Counted from the first letter of the stretch, positions 25,357-33,732 are shown. The stretch: DNA of 45,947 nucleotides from a bacterium (GCA_030427295.1 JAUHWS010000007.1:1-45947); one strand, 5' to 3'. Notes: generated from the letters alone by a model not told the origin. A program made the numbers and translations.

Positions 25357-27714
25357 TTATTTTTTATCTTTCTTCTTTTCTTTCTTTTTCGCAGCGGCTT
25401 TTTTGACAAACGGGATATAGCCGGCCAATCCCCCGGTCCCTACCACGGCTAATTTAGCTGCCCCTCGACCGATGTCTCTAGCGCGTTTGACGAAGGCTGG
25501 AAGCACTCCAGCGACTCCAGCGGCAGCTAAGGCAGGTAGGGCTCCTGCTCCAAGAAGAAGCATGGCTCCTCCTCCTACTGCTCCTGAGATGAGGAGTGTT
25601 TTATGGAATGTGTCTAATCTTTCTTGTTCTTCAGCAGTCTCTGCTTCAATACTTGCATTCTTCAGTTTACCTGCTCCATAAATGGCTGCTCCTGTGAGTA
25701 AGGCTGCAGGGCTTAAGGCATACAATGCTATACCTGCTGCTGTTTTAGTAAGTCCTTTTGCCCATTCTATCGTTTCTCTGTCTCTGAAAAACTTGGCTAG
25801 TACATCAATCTTTGCACTATCTCCTTGAGTGTTACTTTTTTCCCAGTTGTGACCAAATGACAGCATGTGATCAATTCCCTTTCCTTTAGCATTTTTATCT
25901 GCTTGCTCCACAACATTGTCTTCGATGATGTTCAATAATTTATCTGCTTTTATGGCTGAGTCGGCATCCACTTTGGCGGCATTGGCACTGTAAACGGTAG
26001 CTTTTAGGTAGCCAACAATTAGTGGAGCATACACTTTATTGACATGCTCGGGGCTGAATTTTTTAATTTCACTGACCCATTTTTCGTAGCTCATTTTTTC
26101 ATCGGCGACATCTTCAAGTTTTTTGAGATGTTCCACGCCAATTCTACCCAGTTTATCATCTTTTAGGGCAATTTCCTCAAGGGTGCTCGCCAAATCTGGC
26201 TTAAACCATCCTGAAACTCGCTCTAAGAATCCAATGCGAGCACGATTCGCTTCGCGAGCTTCTCGTTCGTAAGTTCGAGCGACTTCTTTGGCACGCTCAT
26301 GGCTTGGTTCTTCACTGTCATTGACAGCGCTTATAGATTCAAAATAATATGAAATTAAAGCCAGGGCTTCACGAGGTGAGCGAACCGGGGCGAGGCGTCT
26401 TCCTTTTTGGCTTATTTCGCTATCTAGTAAATTACTGCGTCCAACCCATTCTTCTCTTTTATTGCGAAGCTCATCTATGCGATCACTACTTTCGTGAATT
26501 TCCTGAATGGTTCGATTTGGATTTTGCATCAGACGTCGGTCTTCTTCGATGGCTATTTCAATTTCGTCATCAATTTGATTGAGACCTTGTTCAACCAACT
26601 GCCTTTGATCATTGTATTGTTTGAGTTCTTCAGCGGTTAAGCCTTTTGGATTTTGTAAGTAAGCTTTTAAGGCTCGATAGTCTACGGTTCCTAATTCCTC
26701 TTGATCTTTCAAAAGCTCAATGATGGCAAAAGCAATTGGATCCTTTGTTTCAGTATCAATCCTCAATTCCTCTATTAAAAATTGATATGCTCCATAATTT
26801 GGATTTAGCCTGGCTTGTGGTCTGGCAGGTGCTAAATTTGGTCCAGCATTGATGTCTGCTTCTCCTAAGCCTGATACGATTGTACCTGGCGCCGCGGGTG
26901 CTGCTGCTGGCTCAAGTGGTGTTTGTGCAACATCCATACTGGTTGGAGCTCCAACAGTTCCTCCGGATGGTCTGGGTTGTGGTGGGGCAGGTGCGGGTGT
27001 TGGTGCCGGCGTTAGAATAGAAACACCCTCGACCGGCCCAGTCCGCTTCATTTCTGGATTGATGGATTCACTTGCTCCTGCATCGGTTATAGTTGCTTCT
27101 GGAGCTGTCGGAGCGGCGGTGTTGGTTGGTTGCCCAACAATAGTTGCCATACTGTTTAATCCACCAACGGTATCATCTGCTGTTGGGGTTGGCATGTCTA
27201 CAGTGGGTGTCGTTTCACCTGTGACGATAGACACTCCCACCTCGGGCTCGCTTGGTGCTTTAGTTGGTTCAGGCACTAGAGCTAATTGAATTCTTTTCCG
27301 AACATTCGGATTTTCTGAAACCCTTTCAGCGGTAACATCTATTAGTGCTTCATCTACATAAGCATCGAGTTCTTTAAAAATATCAGCTAGTTCCTCACCT
27401 CTGCTCTGGCTCTTTCTGTCTTCTCCAATTTGCCTTAATCCAACCAACAGAGCTTTCATGTCACGTCTAGTTGAAGACACCCTTGCTCGGTCTTTAATTT
27501 TATCCAGAATGTCTGGATAGCCAGAAAGCATTTTCTGGAAACGTGCTTCAGCGGCTGCGACTTCTACTGGGTTGTAGGTTAGGGCTCCATCATCTCCAGA
27601 TTTGAGGGCTGTTTTTGCGTCTTCAAGCAGTGTGCGAAACTCAATAATGCGATTTTGCTCCTCGGTTAATTCTCTTGCTTTGTCTGCTCCTGTGGGTGCT
27701 GCGGCGGTGGCCAT
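25357..27714 (-). CDS. Large hypothetical protein with Pro/Thr-rich linker and C-terminal membrane segments
   Basis: 785 residues, family not recognised. About residues 1-145 are helical; 150-300 form a low-complexity linker rich in Pro, Ala and Thr (APTPAPAPPQPRPSGG), likely flexible; 300-640 are helical and charged (IEIAIEEDRRLMQNPNRTI, HVNKVYAPLIVGYLKATVY). The C-terminus (about 645-765) has several hydrophobic Ala/Gly-rich segments (AAGIALYALSPAALLTGAAIY, split here by eye, and ISGAVGGGAMLLLGAGALPA) and ends in a Lys-rich tail (KKAAAKKKEKKKDKK). This implies C-terminal membrane insertion with a large cytoplasmic head. It lies 19 bp after the 766-residue gene and 6 bp before the 110-residue gene, in one operon. 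Confidence 0.82.
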   Translation of the reverse strand: MATAAAPTGADKARELTEEQNRIIEFRTLLEDAKTALKSGDDGALTYNPVEVAAAEARFQKMLSGYPDILDKIKDRARVSSTRRDMKALLVGLRQIGEDRKSQSRGEELADIFKELDAYVDEALIDVTAERVSENPNVRKRIQLALVPEPTKAPSEPEVGVSIVTGETTPTVDMPTPTADDTVGGLNSMATIVGQPTNTAAPTAPEATITDAGASESINPEMKRTGPVEGVSILTPAPTPAPAPPQPRPSGGTVGAPTSMDVAQTPLEPAAAPAAPGTIVSGLGEADINAGPNLAPARPQARLNPNYGAYQFLIEELRIDTETKDPIAFAIIELLKDQEELGTVDYRALKAYLQNPKGLTAEELKQYNDQRQLVEQGLNQIDDEIEIAIEEDRRLMQNPNRTIQEIHESSDRIDELRNKREEWVGRSNLLDSEISQKGRRLAPVRSPREALALISYYFESISAVNDSEEPSHERAKEVARTYEREAREANRARIGFLERVSGWFKPDLASTLEEIALKDDKLGRIGVEHLKKLEDVADEKMSYEKWVSEIKKFSPEHVNKVYAPLIVGYLKATVYSANAAKVDADSAIKADKLLNIIEDNVVEQADKNAKGKGIDHMLSFGHNWEKSNTQGDSAKIDVLAKFFRDRETIEWAKGLTKTAAGIALYALSPAALLTGAAIYGAGKLKNASIEAETAEEQERLDTFHKTLLISGAVGGGAMLLLGAGALPALAAAGVAGVLPAFVKRARDIGRGAAKLAVVGTGGLAGYIPFVKKAAAKKKEKKKDKK

Positions 27715-27733
27715 CTAAAATAAAATTAAGTGA

Positions 27734-30034
27734 TTATTTTTCTGACAGGTCTTCTTCTATTAAAAATTTAGCTTCCGGGTCTGTTTGTAAGTATCTTTTG
27801 AGTTCTTCTACATCTTTTATTGCTGGAAGTTCACTCAGGACATCTTGCTTCATTCCATTGTAGGTGGGGCTGAAATATTCTTTTGAGAGGGCGACCAATA
27901 ATCTCTCAAAACTAGCTTGAAGAGGTTCACCTTCTAAAGCTGCTAAAAATTCACCATATGTATCAGATAATTCTGGACTGATAGAAGGTTTGTTTGTTTC
28001 TGGTTTGATGCCGGCTATTTTGTAATAGGCTTGTAAAGCTCTTTCGATGTGCCCTCCTTGATCTTCTTTGAAGATTTTGCAGACCATTCTTGCTCCAGGA
28101 GCTTCATCAGTTTGTTCTACATCAATGATACGCTTTAGCTTACTTTTGTCAATTTCTTGGAACCCATTCACTTTGGCAACATCTTTTATTTTTCCGTCCA
28201 CCATGGCATCCACAATGACACTCAGCATTTGGGAAGCAAAAACTCTCAAACGATTTGTTCTTGCATCATTTCTGGGAAGGTCTAGCATCTGAAAGAGAGT
28301 ATCGATTTTTGCCACCACTTCTCTGGCAAAATCAGGTGAGCTTACTTCTTCGTAGGTGTCTGCAAAGTCGTAAGTGAGCTCATAATAAAGCTGCTCTTCA
28401 TTTATTCGTCTATTTACCACTTCAAAGGCTTGGTCGAATTCTTTCTTTTCCCACCACTTGAATTCATCTCTTTGTTCTACATTTCTTTTGACTTGTATAG
28501 CAAGTCTTTTTCGCGCTTCTTCTAAGCTTTCTATTCGATCCCTATGATCTAGTTTTGCATATTCTTCGGAGCTAACTATAATTTGAAAATCTCTTAGGTA
28601 ATCCCTTAATTCTCCTAGTGCTTCACGCTCTTGATCAAGGGTTCTTTCTTTTTTTGGAGGTTTAATCGAGACTGTTGCTGGCTCTACTTTTCCTCCAGCT
28701 TTTTTACCACTGTCGTCTGGTCTTTTGATTCCAGGAACGAATGAAATCAAAGGTAGCGTACTTGTTCCGATTTCATCGGCGACTTTTATTAACATGTCTA
28801 GTCCTTCGGCATAGCTTAATTCTGCATATGCTGGCATTCGTCTTCTGTCTTTTGCCCTAGAAAGGTCTGCAAGAATTCCAATCGCATCTTTTTCAAATTG
28901 ATCGGTTTTTTCTTTGTATGCTCCCACTAAAACACCCCTTAGTCTATCTGTTCGTCTCATTTGATCTCGCCCTGCATCAGCTGTTTTATCACTACCAGCA
29001 TCAGTTTTTTTATCTGCTGAGTCTCTGGAGGATGTGGGTCGGCTGGTTGAACGATCATTCTTTGTTGAAAGTGGTTTGCCTGTTTTTGGATTCACTCTGG
29101 CTTGCCTAAGTAGCTCTCCAATGTCTTCTTTTCGACGCCAACCCGATAGACCTAGTTCTTTCTTAGCCTGGGCTAAATCACTTGATAACTTTCGCTTTCT
29201 AATGGCTGATCGATGTATTTTTACTAGGATTTTGATCAATAATTTATATTTTCCTTCGTCTGCTTCTTTGATTTCTTTTATCTTCCTAGCTCCATCGCTA
29301 ATTTCTTTCGGGCTGGGATGTTCACTTTTGGCTTTATCAACATCACCTTTATCGACGGGTTTTGAATCTGGTTTTTTGCCGGCTGCTTTAGTGGCGGCTT
29401 TTGCCCTTTGCCTGGTTTCGTCTTTGGCAATAAAACGCTCCATGTGTTGTTGAATGGAAACGTATGCTTTTACTGTTAAGCCATCTGACCTTTTTTTCAT
29501 CGCTTTCCCCCGTTCATCTTTTGTCGTTGATTTGGGATTTGCGATGATTTTTACGAAACGCATTAACTCATCAAATTTGGTTTTATCACTTCCATGGGCA
29601 ATGACCAATTCCGCGACTATTTCATATTTTGCTTGCAATTGATCACCAATTGTTTTAATTAGAGTTTCAGCAGTGCTTTTTTCTCCATCGCTTAATCCAC
29701 TCGTAGCTCTTTTTAGGGCGGCTTTTACTTGTCCTAGTTCGGATGGGCTAGTGACGATAGCTTCATCCACTAAAAATTTACGAACTTCTTTGAGTTTCGT
29801 TCTATAATTTGAATCGTCTAAATCTTGAAGCATTGCTTCCACACGAGATGGTACGCTGTCAGGTGCTTTTGGTTCAGGTTTTACTGCGGCTCTGTCAACT
29901 TTTTGTCTTACTTCTCTTACTTCATTGCTGGAGTCTCTTACTTCCACTGCGCTTAATGCCCTTTTTAAGGCATCGTTCCCGAACACGCTGTCTGATGATG
30001 TTGAGGGTACGCTAACCAAATTCAATGTGGGCAA
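27734..30034 (-). CDS. Large hypothetical charged soluble protein, first gene of the operon
   Basis: 766 residues from a TTG at 30034, not recognised. There is no signal peptide or membrane helix. A helical N-terminal part (about 60-215) is followed by a Lys/Asp/Ser-rich, probably disordered stretch (about 215-265), another helical part (about 265-320), a second low-complexity region (KNDRSTSRPTSSRDSADKKT), and a mostly helical C-terminal half (about 370-766). Very high charge and coiled character throughout. It opens the transcript that continues through the 785-, 110- and 433-residue genes, driven by a near-consensus promoter at 30052-30080 with an inverted repeat over the start point. The leader is only about 11 nt, so initiation may be leaderless-like. 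Confidence 0.82.
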   Translation of the reverse strand: MPTLNLVSVPSTSSDSVFGNDALKRALSAVEVRDSSNEVREVRQKVDRAAVKPEPKAPDSVPSRVEAMLQDLDDSNYRTKLKEVRKFLVDEAIVTSPSELGQVKAALKRATSGLSDGEKSTAETLIKTIGDQLQAKYEIVAELVIAHGSDKTKFDELMRFVKIIANPKSTTKDERGKAMKKRSDGLTVKAYVSIQQHMERFIAKDETRQRAKAATKAAGKKPDSKPVDKGDVDKAKSEHPSPKEISDGARKIKEIKEADEGKYKLLIKILVKIHRSAIRKRKLSSDLAQAKKELGLSGWRRKEDIGELLRQARVNPKTGKPLSTKNDRSTSRPTSSRDSADKKTDAGSDKTADAGRDQMRRTDRLRGVLVGAYKEKTDQFEKDAIGILADLSRAKDRRRMPAYAELSYAEGLDMLIKVADEIGTSTLPLISFVPGIKRPDDSGKKAGGKVEPATVSIKPPKKERTLDQEREALGELRDYLRDFQIIVSSEEYAKLDHRDRIESLEEARKRLAIQVKRNVEQRDEFKWWEKKEFDQAFEVVNRRINEEQLYYELTYDFADTYEEVSSPDFAREVVAKIDTLFQMLDLPRNDARTNRLRVFASQMLSVIVDAMVDGKIKDVAKVNGFQEIDKSKLKRIIDVEQTDEAPGARMVCKIFKEDQGGHIERALQAYYKIAGIKPETNKPSISPELSDTYGEFLAALEGEPLQASFERLLVALSKEYFSPTYNGMKQDVLSELPAIKDVEELKRYLQTDPEAKFLIEEDLSEK

Positions 30035-30054
30035 AATGATAAAATCTTATCATT
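30035..30054. promoter_or_regulatory. Inverted repeat over the transcription start of the large-protein operon
   Basis: AATGATAA (30035-30042), 4-nt loop, TTATCATT (30047-30054): a perfect 8-bp dyad that overlaps the -10 box and the predicted start point. Its position is that of a repressor operator, but no regulator is known, and AT-rich palindromes arise by chance fairly easily. Confidence 0.4.
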
Positions 30055-30080
30055 ATAGCAAAAAAGGGAGGATTTATCAA
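30052..30080 (-). promoter_or_regulatory. Promoter of the large-protein operon
   Basis: On the minus strand TTGATA (30080-30075), a 17-bp spacer, then TATAAT (30057-30052). This is close to consensus. Start of transcription is expected near 30045, about 11 nt before the TTG codon at 30034. Confidence 0.75.
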
Positions 30081-30167
30081 GTGCTTTATCCTTAATATGG
30101 TTTGTAGAAGTGTGCCTAAACTAATTACGTCATTAATTACGTAATTCCTGATTTGAATTTTTTTAAG

Positions 30168-30199
30168 AAGAAAGCGAAGTGCCGGCACTTCGCTTTCTT
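30168..30199. repeat. Solo 16-bp perfect hairpin, hairpin-1 type
   Basis: A perfect palindrome with 16-bp arms centred at 30183/30184, outer part GAAAGCGA/TCGCTTTC. The outer eight bases are the same as hairpin 1 of composite repeat copy 3 (23186-23213), while the inner stem differs. It lies about 20 bp past the pepA stop codon. No run of T follows on the minus strand, so it is not a standard intrinsic terminator, though it could still stabilise the 3' end of the mRNA. Confidence 0.7.
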
Positions 30200-30221
30200 T
30201 CGGAATGCGGAATTAAATTCT

Positions 30222-31724
30222 TTATTTAGACAACAACTCTGTCAAAAATCCTACCCCGACGCCGGATGAGAAACCTTTGCGGCGGTGTGGTGCTCCGGAG
30301 CCGTCCATGTCGATGGAGCCGGCGATGTCGAAGTGGCAGAATTTGGCGGTGTGTTCGCCGGTTTTCTTGTCTTTGGGCACAAATCTAGCCAGGTAATAAC
30401 CAGCCTTTAGCCATCCCGCATCGCGCTCTTTTTGACCTAAGTTGGCCACGTCGGCGACGGGGCTGATGTTGTCATCGTATTCCAAATCCCATGGTCCCGA
30501 GAAAACCAGATCACCGGTTTTTTGACCGGCTTCTACGGCTTCTTGGCGCAATTCATCATCATTACACAGGTTCCCGGTGTAGACTTCTCCCAAAGCCACC
30601 ACACAGCTTCCTGTCAGCGTGGCGATGGTGTAGACTTTGTCGATGTTCTTCAAGTTATTTTTGGCGTAGCAAATGGCATCTCCCATGACGAGTCGACCTT
30701 CTGCATCGGTGTGGACGATTTCAACGGTTTGCCCATCTCCGGCCGTCCAAACGTCATCGGCCCGTTGAGCGGAGGTCCCCATCATGTTTTCGGCGAGGGG
30801 TAACAAAAAGTGGGTGGTTTCTTTGAGTTGATGCTTGTTTTTGACAATGTTCAACACGGTGGAGAGTACGCTGGCACTCCCGGCCATATCTTCCTTCATC
30901 GATTTCATGTGTGATCCTTTTCCTTGCATTCCTCCTGAGTCATAACAGATTCCCTTTCCAACCACCACGGTATTCTTTTTACTCCCTTTCACGGGGATGG
31001 TTAGAATGAGCAATTTTGAATCATGGCCGCTTCCGTGCGAGACGGCATTGAGGAGTTCGTATTTTTTAAGCTCTCGCTTGGAGACATTTTTGCATTTCAC
31101 ACCCCATTTGCGAGCGAGTTTTTGAACTACTTCTGCGTAAGCTTCAGTGCTCAAACTGTTGGGAGGGGTAGCCCCCAAAATACGCATCAAATTCTTAGCC
31201 TCTGCCGTGTTTTCTCCCCGTTTGACTTCTTTCTTCACCTTGGCAAGGGTGGCTCCTTTGAAGGATTCGTTGACCAGGGCTACGGTGAGGGCTGGTTTTT
31301 TGGGCGCCTTGGGTTTGTAAATGCTCGGATTCAAAGCGGCGACGTGGATACCGATGGCTGCAAAATAGGCCCAGTCGGCTTCGTCACACAAAATGGCGAT
31401 GGATTTGAGCCTGACGACTTCGCCTCCCAAAAACATAGATCCGAACATTCTTCTGATGGTGCGTGGAGTCATTTTGCCTTTTTTCCCCATTCCACGTACT
31501 TTCCACAACTGGCCATCCACCACCAAATTATGAGCTTCTTTTTTCTTCCCTGTCAATTTGAGGGATTTTAATTCTTTGCAATCTTTCATCATGTTTTGTG
31601 CAGATTCTTCAAAAACAGGCAAATAGAGCACATCGTACTTTTTAAAAGCTGAATCTGCCACGATCTTGGGCAAATTTTGGTTTTTTACATCGGTTAGATT
31701 CAAAATATCCTTGACGGTCATCAT
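30222..31724 (-). CDS. pepA: Leucyl aminopeptidase family protein (M17)
   Basis: Cytosolic dizinc/dimanganese aminopeptidase that trims N-terminal residues from peptides. 500 residues, usual for M17. The N-terminal domain is divergent; the catalytic C-terminal domain shows the metal and active-site boxes: VVVGKGICYDSGG (Lys and Asp ligands), MKSMKEDMAGSASV, LPLAENMMGTSAQRADDV and the signature HTDAEGRL (usually NTDAEGRL), followed by ATLTGSCVVALG. The His in place of Asn in that last box is a modest deviation. Two adjacent ATGs (31724, 31721) are possible starts. The gene is monocistronic between the DUF559 element and the hairpin at 30168; a DNA-binding role as in E. coli PepA cannot be judged from sequence. 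Confidence 0.93.
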   Translation of the reverse strand: MMTVKDILNLTDVKNQNLPKIVADSAFKKYDVLYLPVFEESAQNMMKDCKELKSLKLTGKKKEAHNLVVDGQLWKVRGMGKKGKMTPRTIRRMFGSMFLGGEVVRLKSIAILCDEADWAYFAAIGIHVAALNPSIYKPKAPKKPALTVALVNESFKGATLAKVKKEVKRGENTAEAKNLMRILGATPPNSLSTEAYAEVVQKLARKWGVKCKNVSKRELKKYELLNAVSHGSGHDSKLLILTIPVKGSKKNTVVVGKGICYDSGGMQGKGSHMKSMKEDMAGSASVLSTVLNIVKNKHQLKETTHFLLPLAENMMGTSAQRADDVWTAGDGQTVEIVHTDAEGRLVMGDAICYAKNNLKNIDKVYTIATLTGSCVVALGEVYTGNLCNDDELRQEAVEAGQKTGDLVFSGPWDLEYDDNISPVADVANLGQKERDAGWLKAGYYLARFVPKDKKTGEHTAKFCHFDIAGSIDMDGSGAPHRRKGFSSGVGVGFLTELLSK

Positions 31725-31808
31725 TTTTGTTTGGGTTTAAAAATTATTCAACGGGTAGAATAACAAAAAATTGAGTATTAAAAAAGAGTGAATTTTTACT
31801 GAAATGCA

Positions 31809-31837
31809 TTGACTAGTGAACAAATGTTTACTATAAT
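31809..31837 (+). promoter_or_regulatory. Consensus promoter ahead of the DUF559 element and CCA-adding enzyme gene
   Basis: TTGACT (31809-31814), 17-bp spacer, TATAAT (31832-31837), one of the best promoters in the window. The transcript would start near 31844, pass an ATG at 31867 and run through the DUF559 unit into the gene at 32339. It was probably the original promoter of that gene before the mobile unit inserted. Confidence 0.75.
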
Positions 31838-31880
31838 GGGGTCTTGATTATTTTCTTACTTTACTTATGTCTGAGCTTTC

Positions 31881-32327
31881 AGAGACCTCCTCCAGCTCCT
31901 CCAAAGGAGGAGAGTAAAAACGAGGATTTGGGTATGTTACTGCTAATCCATTTATTTACCCTAAAATAAGGCAAGTTCGAGATAAGCTAAAAAAATACCC
32001 TACAGAAGCGGAAGAAATTTTGTGGCAAACCCTCAAGGGCAATTCAACGGGGTATCGAATCAGGCGGCAACAAATTATTGGGCGCTATATTGTCGATTTT
32101 GTTTGTCTCAGTAAGAGTTTGGTCATTGAAGTGGATGGAAAAATTCATGAAAAACAACGTGCTTATGATAGGATGCGCACAGAGCATTTGAATTGTCTTG
32201 GTTATGATGTGATTCGTTTTACGAATGAGGAGGTGATGTCTGACCCAGACACGATTAAAAAGCAAATTGAACTTATTCTAAAAACCAAATGATTCCCCCT
32301 CCTTTGGAGGGGAAAGAGGAGGTCTCT
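31881..32327 (+). mobile_element. DUF559 mobile unit bounded by inverted repeats
   Basis: A left repeat (31881-31912) and right repeat (32295-32327) are inverted copies: both contain AGAGACCTCCT at the outer edge and CCTCCAAAGGAGG at the inner edge when read inward, with a 6-bp variable block between. They enclose a single gene encoding a DUF559 endonuclease-like protein. Each repeat is itself a small hairpin. About 450 bp in all. It sits between a strong promoter (31809-31837) and the CCA-adding enzyme gene. Genes of this family are often found beside such GGAGG palindromes in other bacteria (general knowledge), which supports a mobile or homing unit. I see no obvious target-site duplication. 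Confidence 0.7.
31918..32292 (+). CDS. DUF559 / very-short-patch-repair-like endonuclease domain protein (start uncertain)
   Basis: Small PD-(D/E)XK-type nuclease-like protein of the DUF559 group. Motifs: TEAEEILWQTLKGN, GYRIRRQQIIGRYIVDFVCL (the I-V-D-F aspartate), VIEVDGKIHEKQRAYDRMR (E-V-D-G) and LGYDVIRFTNEEV, matching the fold's order. The coordinates give the open frame. There is no ATG in it: a TTG at 32020 would delete the conserved N-terminal helices, and ATT near 31954 is possible. An in-frame ATG at 31867 reads through the left repeat into this frame but is cut off by a TAA at 31915-31917. The gene may be slightly broken, or use a rare start. It probably acts as the nuclease of the surrounding mobile unit. 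Confidence 0.7.
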   Translation, partial: KRGFGYVTANPFIYPKIRQVRDKLKKYPTEAEEILWQTLKGNSTGYRIRRQQIIGRYIVDFVCLSKSLVIEVDGKIHEKQRAYDRMRTEHLNCLGYDVIRFTNEEVMSDPDTIKKQIELILKTK

Positions 32328-32338
32328 AATTCCTTGTC

Positions 32339-33679
32339 ATGGAAAATACTGCCATTCAAATCGTCAAAACCTTCCAGGATGCTGGGTATGAGGCGTATTT
32401 TGCGGGAGGATCGGTGCGGGATTTGTTGATGGGGCATGAGCCGAAGGATTACGATATTGCCACGTCGGCTAAACCGGATGAGATTGAGGCGATCATTGAG
32501 GGGATGCATTTGGAGTCTAAATCGATTCCCATTGGCAAGCAGTTTGGGGTGATTCTGGGGATCGTTCATGGGCATGAATTTGAAATTGCCACTTTCCGCT
32601 CAGATTCCAGCACGTCGGATGGGCGGCGGCCCGATGCAGTGATCTTTACTTCTGCCAAGGAAGATGCGGTGCGGCGGGATTTTACGATCAATGGGCTGTT
32701 TTATGATCCTTTTCAAAAAAAGGTGGTTGATTTTGTGGGGGGGCAGAAAGACATCCAGCAAAAGCGCATTCGGTTCATTGGTGAACCGCATGAACGAGTG
32801 AAGGAAGATCATTTGAGGATTTTACGGGCGATTCGTTTTAAAAATCAGTTTGAATTTAAGTATCATCCCACGACTGAAAAAGCGATTCAGGAACTCGGCC
32901 ATTTGATCAAAGACATTTCGTGGGAGCGGATCCGGGATGAGCTGAATAAAATGATGCTGTCTGGGCGTCGGGCCAGTGCGATTGATGAGTTGGTTGAATT
33001 GGGTATCATGCCTCATTTGATTCCCGAATTCATGCAAACGGAGGGGGTAGATCAACCCCATCAGTATCATCAAGAGGGAGATGTGATGCAGCACTTACTC
33101 AAGGCTTTGCACGATGTGCCGGAGGAATGGGTGGAGCTTGATTTGCTGTGGGCGGTTTTGCTTCATGACATTGGTAAGCCGGCGACCTTCGAACTCGCTC
33201 CTGATCGGATTCGTTTTGATGGCCATGCAGGAATGTCGGCTCAGATGGCTCGGAAAATTTTGAAGCGACTCAAGTTTTCCAAGGCGAGCATCACCAAAAT
33301 CACGTGGATGATTGACCATCACATGACGATTGCACTGATTCCTAAAATGAAGCGGCTTCATCAGGTAAATCTATTTCTCCATCCTTGGTTTGAGGATTTG
33401 ATGAAACTCCATTGGTGTGATGAGCACGGGAGTATTCCGATTGATCTGTCCCTTTATGAGACGATTATGGGGCTTTATGAAGAGTTTAAGAATGAGAAGT
33501 TGTTGGAGGATCATTCGCAGCCAAAGCTCAATGGGGATGAGATCATGGCGTTGACAGGTTTAAAGCCGGGGCCGCGAATTCAGGAAATTCTCCATTTACT
33601 CCGGGAAGCGCAACTTGAGGGTCAGGTGACGACGAAGGAGGAGGCGGAGGGGTTTGTGAGGGGGGTAGGTGAGGGGTGA
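32339..33679 (+). CDS. CCA tRNA nucleotidyltransferase / poly(A) polymerase family, HD domain
   Basis: Class II nucleotidyltransferase of 446 residues, most likely adding CCA to tRNA 3' ends (or poly(A) to RNA; the two are hard to tell apart). Head domain: FAGGSVRDLLMG (about 21-32), catalytic DYD (37-39), and RRDFTINGLFYDP (112-124), which binds the nucleotide. Neck: VKEDHLRILRAIRF (about 154-167). The C-terminal half has an HD phosphohydrolase domain, VLLHDIGKP (about 273-281), with a further HDxx-type helix, as in many bacterial CCA enzymes that also carry phosphatase activity. Start ATG is 46 bp after the DUF559 gene. It ends in a Gly/Glu-rich tail just before composite repeat copy 4. Confidence 0.9.
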   Translation: MENTAIQIVKTFQDAGYEAYFAGGSVRDLLMGHEPKDYDIATSAKPDEIEAIIEGMHLESKSIPIGKQFGVILGIVHGHEFEIATFRSDSSTSDGRRPDAVIFTSAKEDAVRRDFTINGLFYDPFQKKVVDFVGGQKDIQQKRIRFIGEPHERVKEDHLRILRAIRFKNQFEFKYHPTTEKAIQELGHLIKDISWERIRDELNKMMLSGRRASAIDELVELGIMPHLIPEFMQTEGVDQPHQYHQEGDVMQHLLKALHDVPEEWVELDLLWAVLLHDIGKPATFELAPDRIRFDGHAGMSAQMARKILKRLKFSKASITKITWMIDHHMTIALIPKMKRLHQVNLFLHPWFEDLMKLHWCDEHGSIPIDLSLYETIMGLYEEFKNEKLLEDHSQPKLNGDEIMALTGLKPGPRIQEILHLLREAQLEGQVTTKEEAEGFVRGVGEG

Positions 33680-33732
33680 TTTATATTTGACTCGTTCGTA
33701 TTCCTGGCAAGGGAAACTTTTAACTACAATCT

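Noticed and set aside
26849-27289. 146-residue plus-strand Gly/Ala/Val-rich open frame
   Set aside because: It mirrors the Pro/Ala/Thr-rich linker of the minus-strand 785-residue protein and is low complexity for that reason.
18218-30034. The large-protein block as a prophage or phage tail module
   Set aside because: The long coiled proteins recall tape-measure proteins, but there is no capsid, portal, terminase, baseplate or lysis gene, and the proteins carry linkers and membrane hairpins arranged unlike a tail operon.
31023-31571. 182-residue plus-strand open frame within pepA
   Set aside because: Antisense to the conserved M17 aminopeptidase; Phe/Gly/Asp-rich composition typical of a shadow frame.
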